Assembly: GCF_020405225.1 (NCBI RefSeq)
Contig: NZ_CP084472.1
Location: 1,798,001-1,862,000, forward strand
DNA length: 64,000 bases
DNA from: Natrinema sp. DC36
GTDB taxonomy: Archaea; Halobacteriota; Halobacteria; Halobacteriales; Natrialbaceae
Direction of reading: 5' to 3'
A program made the translations under genes and the position numbers. The notes under the pieces were generated by a model that was given only the letters and a program-made list of their open reading frames with translations, searched no databases and was not told the DNA's origin. This document shows positions 41,889-49,290 of the stretch, piece after piece. How positions within the stretch are numbered: the first letter of the stretch is position 1; each line of letters begins with the position of its first letter.

Positions 41889-43675
41889 GACGATCGACGC
41901 TCAACGTGACGGTCGCGATCGGCTTTCTCGCGGTCGCGATAGGGATCCTCGTGGCGAGGGCGAATCCCGCGACCGCCTACGAGCCGTCGGTCTACGCGGG
42001 CGCTCCGACGATCACCTGGTTCGGGTTCGCACTCGCGCTCGCGATCGCGGTCGGAGCAACCCTGTCCTGTCGCGGCGGTCAGCAGGGACTCGGAATCGGC
42101 CTCGGGGGACTGACGGTCACGGCCATCGTGAGCCTCCCGATACTCAGAAACTATCGGTTCGCCGGAATGGGCGACGCACTCACGCACCTCGGGTGGACGC
42201 GCGACATCGTCACCGGCGGAACCGCGCCGCACGAACTCTTCTATCCGGGACTCCACGCTATCGCGACGGTCCTGCACTTCGCCGGCGGTGTCTCGATCGA
42301 ACGCGGACTCCTACTCGGGATGGTCATCCTCTTCGTCCCCTTCGTCGTCTTCGTCCCGCTCGTCGTCCGCGATATGACCGGCGACGGGCTGGCGGTCGGC
42401 CTCGCCGCGATCGTCTCCTGGATGGTGCTGCCGATCAACAACATCGCGACGCACATGGGCGTCCACACTAACTCGAATGCGCTGTTCCTCGTTCCGCCCG
42501 TGCTCTTCGCGATCGTCGCGTACCTCCACCGGCGCTCGACTCTCGAGCGGCTCCCGCTCGACGTGTCGCCGTTCAGCGTCCTCGTCTTTCTCACCGGCCT
42601 CGCGCTCTTGCTGGTGCATCCCCAGCAGATGTTCAACGTCGTCGTTCTCATCGGCGCGATCAGCGGCGTCCAGTACCTCGCCAGCCGGCGCTACGACGAG
42701 CACCCGATGCTCGAGCACCCGACGACCCACGTCCACACGCTCTCCCTCGGGGCCCTCTTCGGGCTCTGGGCGCTCGGCAACGAGCGGTTCAGGCAGGCCG
42801 TCGGCGGCCTCGTCACCGGGTTACTCGCACAGGATATCGGCGGCGGCACCGAAGTCGACCAGCGGGGAACGTCGCTGACCGAGATCGGCGGCAGCCTCAC
42901 CGAGTTGTTCGTCAAGATGTTCCTCGATTCGGCGATCATCGGCCTCGTCGTCGGCTGTTTCATCCTGGTCGTCTGGCTCGGCCGGACGAGCCTCGACGGG
43001 GAGACCAGATCCCTCGTTAACTACTTCGCGTTCGCACTGTTCCCGCTCTCCGCGATGTTTCTCATCTACTTCCTCGGGACGCCGACGATGGCGTTCCGGC
43101 AGATGGGGTTCATCTACGTGCTCCTGACGATTCTGGCCGGTATCGCCCTCGCACAGCTCGTGGGTGGCCTCTCGAGCGTGATCACGAGACCGGGCGCGAA
43201 CGCGGTCACGGCGCTGGTACTCGGGGCGTGTCTCGTCCTCGGGCTCATGACGGTGTTCACGTCGCCGCTGATCTACAACCCGGGCCAGCACGTGACCGAC
43301 GAAATGATGAGCGGCTACGAGGACGGGTTCGATCACGGGGCCGAGGACGTTCCCTACGCAGGGATGGGGTACGACCCTTATCGATACGACCACGGCATCA
43401 ACGGAATTTCCGGCGGCGACACCATCAGCGGCGCGTCGGCCGCGACCGGCTCCGTCAACGCAACCGTGTTTTCGGAGGGGAACTACAGCGGGGCCTATCC
43501 CACCGACGAGTACTACTTCGTCGTCACCGACTGGGACGAGTCGAGGGAACTCGACGTCTACCGCGAACTCAACTACGACAGGAGTGCGCTCGAAGGACTC
43601 GACACCGAACCGGGCGCGAACAAGGTCATCTCGAACGACGATTTCGAGATGTACGCGATCGATAGTGCGCCATAG
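41885..43675 (+). CDS. Multi-pass membrane protein (GT-C-like)
   Basis: A 596-residue protein with about 11-13 helices up to residue 465 and a 130-residue extracytoplasmic C-terminal domain (from about 466, IYNPGQHVTDEMMSGYEDGF). A loop after helix 3 contains GMGDALTHLGWTRDIV, an acidic/His loop as in GT-C transferases that use polyprenyl-linked sugars. It resembles neither AglB nor a flippase clearly. Position in the cluster suggests a transfer step outside the membrane; this is inference. Confidence 0.78.
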   Translation: MRRSTLNVTVAIGFLAVAIGILVARANPATAYEPSVYAGAPTITWFGFALALAIAVGATLSCRGGQQGLGIGLGGLTVTAIVSLPILRNYRFAGMGDALTHLGWTRDIVTGGTAPHELFYPGLHAIATVLHFAGGVSIERGLLLGMVILFVPFVVFVPLVVRDMTGDGLAVGLAAIVSWMVLPINNIATHMGVHTNSNALFLVPPVLFAIVAYLHRRSTLERLPLDVSPFSVLVFLTGLALLLVHPQQMFNVVVLIGAISGVQYLASRRYDEHPMLEHPTTHVHTLSLGALFGLWALGNERFRQAVGGLVTGLLAQDIGGGTEVDQRGTSLTEIGGSLTELFVKMFLDSAIIGLVVGCFILVVWLGRTSLDGETRSLVNYFAFALFPLSAMFLIYFLGTPTMAFRQMGFIYVLLTILAGIALAQLVGGLSSVITRPGANAVTALVLGACLVLGLMTVFTSPLIYNPGQHVTDEMMSGYEDGFDHGAEDVPYAGMGYDPYRYDHGINGISGGDTISGASAATGSVNATVFSEGNYSGAYPTDEYYFVVTDWDESRELDVYRELNYDRSALEGLDTEPGANKVISNDDFEMYAIDSAP

Positions 43676-44239
43676 GGGTCCCTCGTCGCCCGATGCGAGT
43701 GCGTTTCTTCGGAGAGAGCGAACCGATACGTCGAGCGATGAAGTCGCCTCCCGTGCTCGGCATCGAATCGCCGCTCTCGTACCGTCGCGGTCGATCACGG
43801 TCCCTTCGGAGGAATGTCCGACTCGGCCGGGTCGTCCGACTCGAGATTAGGATAGATGATACGCGTGCGTTGGGCAGCGCCCCGACGCGCACTCGAGGGG
43901 CAAGTCGTCCGCCGAGTCTGGTATCGATGTCTTACTGGCGACCGCGGTGGTTCGACGCGTTCGTCGATCGTGCGGACGGAGTGACTGACGGGCGACGGTG
44001 GCCGTCGGTCGGCGTTCCGGCCGGTAATAGGGTATTACGACCGAGGAAACGGACTCCTGTCCGAATGAAACGGCGTCACCACCGAAGAAACGATGCGGGA
44101 AGCAACTCGTCGAATTCAGGTCGGAGTACCCCGGACACCGAAGAATTCTCTCGTTTCTCGAGAAAAGCCGTGATTGCACGCCGCAGTTACAGCGCGTGAT
44201 CATTCGTATGTTCGAGAACGAAGATGCATAGATTGTGCT

Positions 44240-44261
44240 AGTTTCTACAAAGTTAGAAACT
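44240..44261. promoter_or_regulatory. 8-bp inverted repeat, probable operator
   Basis: AGTTTCTA (44240-44247) and TAGAAACT (44254-44261) are perfect inverted arms with a 6-nt spacer. They lie directly before the GTCTGTAAATTT box (44264) shared with the second paralogue. An imperfect dyad occupies the same place there (ACTTTTACC near 45915 and GGTAAAG at 45940-45946). Confidence 0.5.
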
Positions 44262-44263
44262 AT

Positions 44264-44302
44264 GTCTGTAAATTTAAGCCATAGTGACAAGGAAAAGTTT
44301 AT
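44264..44302 (+). promoter_or_regulatory. Promoter of beta-helix paralogue 1
   Basis: GTCTGTAAATTTAAG (44264-44278) followed by the TATA-like GGAAAAGTTTATG (44291-44303). The TATA part ends 26 nt before the ATG at 44330. The same two elements in the same order precede the second paralogue, and the TATA part precedes the third. Confidence 0.6.
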
Positions 44303-44329
44303 GGGCGTAAGATGGTGTTACGAAAATGT

Positions 44330-45280
44330 ATGGCGCAGAATCCCCGTACGTCCGAAACGGAATCCGCTCCGACGACAGGCCGAAATTCCGGATTAACCCG
44401 CCGCAACTACGTTCGTTCGCTCGCCGCGGTGGCGACCGCGACGACCGCACTCGGCGGTGCCGGTGCAGCCTCGGCCCAGGACGACTACGAGGTCATCGAA
44501 GCCGAGGGACAGACGATCACCATCGACGCCGGTGAGACCTGGGAGAACAAGCTCATCGACATGACGACCGGACAGGACATCATCGTCACGGCCCACAGCA
44601 GCGACTGGACGATCCGAAACATCGGGTTCAAAGGCAAGAACACCTCCGGCACCGGCTCCGCCACCTTCGGTATCTCCGACACCGCCGGCGGGACCTGTAC
44701 CGTCGAGAACGTCTACCTCGGCGACGGCTCGAGCACGGGTAACGGCAACCCGAACGGGCACGGCCAGACCGCCTTCTGGGTCGCTCCCGACCACTCCGGT
44801 CACATCGACTTCAAAAACGTCAACATCCAGAACTTCGCGGACAACGCGATCTACGCCTCCGCCCCCGGCAACAAGGGCGGCGGGACGATCCACATCGACA
44901 GCAGCTTCGCCGCGAACTGTTACGTTTCGCACTTCCGGCTGGCCACTGCGGGCAGCAAGGTAACGAACTCCAGCGTCTACGTCGACAGCAGTGAAGGCTA
45001 CGTCGGCCGCGGTATCTGGGCGTGGGCTCCCGGCACGATCGAGGTCGACAACTGCCAGATCGAGATGAACGGCCAGAATTCCGCCATCGTCGCCGGTGCA
45101 AACGGAAGTCCCACCGAAGTCTCCGTGACGAACTCCGACTACGACGACAAAGCGGGCATCTCCGAAGAAGCGGGCTCGAGCGTCCAACTCGGTGACAGCG
45201 TCGGGACCGAACCCGAGGCAGTCATCCCGGACGGCGTCCCGACCTCCCCCGAAGACGCCGCATCGGGCGCTTCAAACTGA
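44330..45280 (+). CDS. Tat-exported beta-helix protein, paralogue 1 (short form)
   Basis: A 316-residue secreted protein. Twin-arginine R24-R25 (LTRRNYVRSLAAVA), hydrophobic stretch and AASAQDDYE cleavage site. Residues 50-295 are parallel beta-helix coils like those of pectate-lyase-fold proteins: DWTIRNIGFKGKN, GHIDFKNVNIQNFADNAIYA, GTIEVDNCQIEMNGQNSAIV. It ends at IPDGVPTSPEDAASGASN, precisely where paralogues 2 and 3 go on into a linker and repeats. The start at 44330 (MAQNP) matches MARDP/MARDE of the paralogues; the ATG at 44312 is less likely. Ligand unknown, probably a surface polysaccharide. Confidence 0.85.
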   Translation: MAQNPRTSETESAPTTGRNSGLTRRNYVRSLAAVATATTALGGAGAASAQDDYEVIEAEGQTITIDAGETWENKLIDMTTGQDIIVTAHSSDWTIRNIGFKGKNTSGTGSATFGISDTAGGTCTVENVYLGDGSSTGNGNPNGHGQTAFWVAPDHSGHIDFKNVNIQNFADNAIYASAPGNKGGGTIHIDSSFAANCYVSHFRLATAGSKVTNSSVYVDSSEGYVGRGIWAWAPGTIEVDNCQIEMNGQNSAIVAGANGSPTEVSVTNSDYDDKAGISEEAGSSVQLGDSVGTEPEAVIPDGVPTSPEDAASGASN

Positions 45281-45285
45281 ATCCG

Positions 45286-45377
45286 CCGCTGACGCGACCC
45301 TCCCCCCACGAATTCCGTCCCCGCTGACGCATCCCTCCACACGATCCGTTCCCTACTGACGCACCTTCCCTCCACAG
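45286..45377 (+). repeat. Imperfect tandem repeat after paralogue 1
   Basis: CCGCTGACGC at 45286 and 45321 and CTACTGACGC at 45353 head three units about 32-35 nt long that share a pyrimidine-rich CCCTCC(C)CAC part. They lie within 100 nt of the stop codon and could fold or be a remnant of duplicated sequence. Confidence 0.5.
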
Positions 45378-45425
45378 TGCGGATCGGTGCTGTCCACTCC
45401 CGCGATCCGCGCTGGCACACTCTCG

Positions 45426-45433
45426 CCTTTTTT
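45426..45433 (+). terminator. T-run terminator
   Basis: GCCTTTTTTGAC at 45425-45436, about 145 nt after paralogue 1. Archaeal transcription ends at short T-runs; no stem is needed. Confidence 0.45.
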
Positions 45434-45786
45434 GACTTCTCGTTCGATACCCGTCACGGACTCGAGCCGTCGCTCCAATAACGGGTATGGGAGTCACCGA
45501 AACGATTTCACGCTGATCGCACAACCCGCGGTTCTCGATCACAGTGCGGGTTCTCGCTCGCGGTGTTCGCTCACGGCTCGCTTCGCTCACCGTTCGCGTC
45601 CCCGCGGTTCTCGCTCACTACGTTCGCTCCGAACCGCGCTACTCTCGTGCGTGCAGGTGTGCAGTGACTTTCAGCGACTGTTCTGGTCCGTTTCGTCCGG
45701 ATTCGAGGTACCTGTTGCTCGAAGGGCAAAGCTGCGGAGATGATCGCTTCTTCCGGGTGTATTCGGAGTATCGTCTTCGGAGTAAT

Positions 45787-45853
45787 ATCGTATTACCAGC
45801 GAAAGCCCCCCGGAATCAACCGGTTTTCGGCGCCCGTTCCCTGGTAATACGAT
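45787..45853. repeat. 13-bp inverted repeat
   Basis: ATCGTATTACCAG (45787-45799) and CTGGTAATACGAT (45841-45853) are perfect inverted copies, 41 nt apart, about 160-225 nt before paralogue 2. The core TATTAC/GTAATA also forms a small dyad 300 nt before paralogue 1. It may be an operator pair or the ends of a small mobile-element remnant; no target-site duplication was seen. Confidence 0.5.
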
Positions 45854-45945
45854 TATACCCATAGAAAAGCGGGAATTTCCCAGACATATAATTCCGACAT
45901 TAAAAGCCACTCAAACTTTTACCAATAGTACAGATAATAGGTAAA

Positions 45946-45983
45946 GTCTGTAAATTTTAAGTGCAGAAATGCGGAAAGTTTAT
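45946..45983 (+). promoter_or_regulatory. Promoter of beta-helix paralogue 2
   Basis: GTCTGTAAATTTTAAG (45946-45961) and the TATA-like GCGGAAAGTTTATG (45971-45984), ending 26 nt before the ATG at 46011, closely matching paralogue 1. Confidence 0.6.
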
Positions 45984-46010
45984 GCCGGTAGTATCTAATT
46001 ACCTGATTGC

Positions 46011-47828
46011 ATGGCACGCGACCCTTCGGTTTTGGACGACGAGTCGTCCGCTTCCACCGACGCGGAGGCGACCAACGACGGCAGTAAAAACGTATTACTA
46101 CACCGGCGATCGTACATGAAGCTGGCCGGTACGACGACGGCGGCCGCGACGCTAACTGGAGCAGCGAGCGCCGTCGAAGACGACTACGAGGTCGTCGAGG
46201 CGCGCGGACAGACGGTGACGGTCAACCGCGGCGAAACATACGAGAACAAACTGATCGACCTCACGACCGGAGAGAGTTTTCTGATAATGGTCAATGGAGC
46301 CGACTCGGCGGTTCGAAATATCGGTTTCAAAGGTCTCTACCGCGGCGACTCGTTCATGATCTCGATCAACGCCGGGCAGGGAGACATCCTCTTCGAGAAT
46401 ATTTACCTGGGCGACGGCGCGACGAAGGAAGGCGCGAGCTTCGTTCACGGCCCCGGTGCCGTGTTCATGCACCGAGACAGCGAAGCGGATCTCACCTTCC
46501 GCAACTGCAACGTCCAGGGATACCCGAACAACGGCTTTTACTGTTCCAACACGCCGTACGGCGGCAGCGTCCGATTCGAACGCTGTTTCGGCAAGAACAA
46601 CGGCGTCGCCACCTTCCGATGCGGGAGCGAGGACGACGAGATCGTCGACTGCGTCGCCTACAACGACGATACGGACTACGGGCGCGGCTACGGCGGCTAC
46701 GGCGAGACCAACGGTCGCCCCGTCTGGGTCTGGAACGGCGGCACCGTGACCGTCCGCAACTCGCACTTCGCCGACGGTCCCTACCCGTACTCGCTCGTGG
46801 CCGGCGCGAACGGTTCCGCGGGCAGCGTCGACTTCCGGAGCGGCGGCTATCGCGGACAGATTCGGGAGGCGAACGGTTCCACGGTCTCCATCGGCAGCGA
46901 CGTCTCGAGGGAGCCCGATCTCTCCATCCCCGACGGTGTCCCGACGACGCCCGAGGAAGCCGCATCGGGCACCGAATCCGCTGGCTCGAGCCGCGGAGCC
47001 AGCGACGAGGCGACGAGCGACGAGGAGAGCCCGCAACTGCCGAACGTCCTCCTCGTCGACGGCGATCCGTCGGATGCGACCAGATACGAGTTCACAGTCG
47101 ACGGTGCGATCGAACACGCCAACTACGAGGGAGCCACGATCGACGACGAGGACACCATCGACGGCGCTACCGTGCAGGGCAGCGTGGCCGACTGGAAGGA
47201 CGCCTTCCGGTTCGACGGCGACCTCGCGGAACTCACCGTCGACGGCCCCGGAACGGTGCTCGTCAACGACGAGGCGGTCGATCCGGCCGACTTCGGGCGA
47301 CAGCTTCCACACGTCCTCGAGGTCGCGGGACAGGGGACGCCGACGAGCTACGAGATCACGGTCGACGGATCGATCGAACTCGCGACGGACGCGCAGCCGG
47401 AAACGGACGCGACGACGGTCTCGGGGTCGACGGTTCAGAGTTCGCTCACCGACGAAACCCAGTCCTTCCGATTCTCGGGTGCGCTGACGGACCTCACCTT
47501 TAGCGACGGCGCGGCGGACGTGATGGTCGACGGCGAATCGATCGATCCGAGCGAATACGGGGAGCACGAACTGCTTCCACACGCCCTCGTGATCGACGGC
47601 GTCGACGCCGACGGGCCGAGCACGTACTCCCTCGAGATCGACGGCGCGGTCGTCAAGTCGGAGTACCGGAACGCTTCGATCGACGACGAAGACGTGATCG
47701 AGGGGCGAGCCGTTCGCGGCGCCGTCGGCAACTGGCTCGACGCCTACTGGTTCGACGGCGACGTCACCGACTTCCAACTCCGTGGTGACGCGAGCGTCGA
47801 CGTCCAGTACAACGCGCGCGATCACTAA
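46011..47828 (+). CDS. Tat-exported beta-helix protein, paralogue 2, with three C-terminal repeats
   Basis: A 605-residue secreted protein. Tat motif R32-R33 (LHRRSYMKLAG). Beta-helix domain at about 60-315 (AVRNIGFKGLYRGDSF, ADLTFRNCNVQGYPNNGFYC), ending at IPDGVPTTPEEAASG. An acidic Ser-rich linker leads to three modules of about 89 residues, starting at 343, 432 and 521. Each has a PxVLxVxG start, a VDGxIE strand, an FRFxGDLxxLT strand and an IDPxDYG end; the last ends VDVQYNAR. The modules look like beta-sandwich ligand-binding units, not recognised by me. It lies 3' of paralogue 1 on the same strand. Confidence 0.87.
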   Translation: MARDPSVLDDESSASTDAEATNDGSKNVLLHRRSYMKLAGTTTAAATLTGAASAVEDDYEVVEARGQTVTVNRGETYENKLIDLTTGESFLIMVNGADSAVRNIGFKGLYRGDSFMISINAGQGDILFENIYLGDGATKEGASFVHGPGAVFMHRDSEADLTFRNCNVQGYPNNGFYCSNTPYGGSVRFERCFGKNNGVATFRCGSEDDEIVDCVAYNDDTDYGRGYGGYGETNGRPVWVWNGGTVTVRNSHFADGPYPYSLVAGANGSAGSVDFRSGGYRGQIREANGSTVSIGSDVSREPDLSIPDGVPTTPEEAASGTESAGSSRGASDEATSDEESPQLPNVLLVDGDPSDATRYEFTVDGAIEHANYEGATIDDEDTIDGATVQGSVADWKDAFRFDGDLAELTVDGPGTVLVNDEAVDPADFGRQLPHVLEVAGQGTPTSYEITVDGSIELATDAQPETDATTVSGSTVQSSLTDETQSFRFSGALTDLTFSDGAADVMVDGESIDPSEYGEHELLPHALVIDGVDADGPSTYSLEIDGAVVKSEYRNASIDDEDVIEGRAVRGAVGNWLDAYWFDGDVTDFQLRGDASVDVQYNARDH

Positions 47829-47986
47829 TATAGAAGCTCGATTTTTCCGTTTCTCTCGCCGTTGCTCGAGTGGGAGGCTCGAGCACGCCGAGCGATCCGG
47901 CCGCGGCTCGGAGTTCCACGCCGCGAAACCCCACAGCAGACGCGCAGCGGTATAGATAGGCGGGTTGTACTGTCGGTACGAGCGTA

Positions 47987-47996
47987 ATAACAAACC
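47987..47996 (+). promoter_or_regulatory. ATAACAAACC element (before GT4 gene)
   Basis: ATAACAAACC, one change from the consensus, exactly 33 nt before the ATG at 48020. Confidence 0.6.
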
Positions 47997-48019
47997 AGTT
48001 GATACGCGTCTACTGGCGC

Positions 48020-49180
48020 ATGCACATCGGGTTCTATCACGACGCTGCGGGAACGCGACACGCCGGGGGGATCGCCGTCTACACGCAGCGGATGGCGGTC
48101 GAACTCAGCGAGACGAACGACGTGACGCTGTATACCAGACGCGGTGATTTCTCCCCCGTGTTGCTCGAGTCGGACGTGCGGATCGTCGAGACCCCGTCGT
48201 TCGACGACCATCCCTCCCGGGTGATCGATTCGATCAATCCCCTCGGTACCCAGAACCGCAAGAAGTTCCTGATGACGCTGTGGGCGGCCCGTAACGACGT
48301 CATCGATCAGATGAACGAACGGCTCGACGTGCTCTGTACATCCCAGTTTCTGGACGACCTGCTCCTCTCGAACCTCGTCGACGTGCCGACCGTCTACACG
48401 TTTCACAAGGCCTCGACCGTCACCCCGGCGGCCTGGCTTCGCGACCGGTTTTCCCAAACGGATCTGCTGCTGGCCAACTCGCCGGATACCGCCCGGCGGC
48501 TCACCGAGACGTTCGGCTACGACTTCGAGGGCGTCGTCCCGCCCGGCATCGATCCCGAGGAGTTTCGGCCCGGTGTCGAGCCCGCCTTCGAGAGCGACGA
48601 CCCAGCAATCTTGTTCGTCGGCCGACTCATCGAATCGAAGGGGATCGACGACCTGCTCGAGGCGGTCGCGGCCCTCGACGGACGGCAGGAACTCCACTTC
48701 GTCGGACGGGGCGAGCGCACCCGGATTCGGGATCGGGCCGCGGCGCTCGGGATCGACGACGACGTGATCTGCCACGGTGAGGTCACCCATCCCGACCTCC
48801 CGGCGTACCACGCCGGAGCCGACGTGTTCTGTCTCCCGAGCCACCAGGAGAGTTTCGGAATGGCGAACCTGGAAGCCATGGCCTGTGGCCTCCCGGTCGT
48901 CACCACCGATCTCGAGGGAATCACGACCTACCTGTCCAACGGGGAGAACGGCCTGCTGGCCCGCACCGGCGATCCCCAGGATCTCGCGGACAAGTTGACG
49001 ATGCTCGTGGAATCCCCGTCGCTCCGGTCGCGCCTCGGTGCGCAGGCTCGCAAAGACGCGGACGCGTTTCGCTGGACCGCCCAAGCCGAGCGCTTCGAGC
49101 GAATCTGTCGCACCGCGCTCGAGTCGACCGAGGGGATCGATCGCCCGTCGAGCGAGCCGATCCGGGCGGACACGGTCTGA
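48020..49180 (+). CDS. Family 4 glycosyltransferase
   Basis: A 386-residue GT4 enzyme of full length. HAGGIAVYTQRMAVELS (acceptor domain glycine loop), VVPPGIDPEEFRPG (hinge), ILFVGRLIESKGIDDLLEAV (start of donor domain), HQESFGMANLEAMACGLPVV with the E-x7-E motif. The ATG at 48020, 33 nt after a glycan-type promoter element, is chosen over the upstream in-frame extension to 47999. It probably adds one sugar during repeat-unit assembly on the cytoplasmic face. Confidence 0.92.
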   Translation: MHIGFYHDAAGTRHAGGIAVYTQRMAVELSETNDVTLYTRRGDFSPVLLESDVRIVETPSFDDHPSRVIDSINPLGTQNRKKFLMTLWAARNDVIDQMNERLDVLCTSQFLDDLLLSNLVDVPTVYTFHKASTVTPAAWLRDRFSQTDLLLANSPDTARRLTETFGYDFEGVVPPGIDPEEFRPGVEPAFESDDPAILFVGRLIESKGIDDLLEAVAALDGRQELHFVGRGERTRIRDRAAALGIDDDVICHGEVTHPDLPAYHAGADVFCLPSHQESFGMANLEAMACGLPVVTTDLEGITTYLSNGENGLLARTGDPQDLADKLTMLVESPSLRSRLGAQARKDADAFRWTAQAERFERICRTALESTEGIDRPSSEPIRADTV

Positions 49181-49290
49181 ACTCGGCGGACGGTCGCGAC
49201 CGCTGTCGCGAACGCGATCACGCACAGGACACAGGGTCCGAACGCGATCGCTCGAGGAACGGTTCCGTCAGAAAAACCGGTCGAGACCGG

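Larger units (their letters stand above)
43676..44329. other. Intergenic region before the first beta-helix paralogue
   Basis: No supported gene; open frames are basic. Notable parts are GTAATA-GGG-TATTAC at 44024-44038, a dyad at 44240-44261 and an AT-rich promoter up to 44302. The last 130 nt are much lower in GC than the surroundings. Confidence 0.5.
45281..46010. other. Intergenic region between beta-helix paralogues 1 and 2
   Basis: No gene supported. From 5' to 3': three imperfect tandem copies of a CTGACGC-plus-CCCTCC unit (45286-45377), a T-run terminator, a stretch of repeated TTCGCTCA-type sequence (about 45535-45640) like haloarchaeal intergenic repeats, a 13-bp inverted repeat (45787-45853), then the AT-rich promoter of paralogue 2. 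Confidence 0.5.

Noticed and set aside
45535-45640. Possible insertion-sequence end with repeated TTCGCTCA
   Set aside because: No transposase frame and no terminal repeats or target duplication; it looks like ordinary haloarchaeal intergenic repeat sequence.
46152-47993. 613-codon open frame on the minus strand
   Set aside because: Complete mirror of beta-helix paralogue 2, without signal peptide or recognisable domain.
47825-49225. 466-codon open frame on the minus strand
   Set aside because: Antisense to the GT4 gene with intact family motifs.
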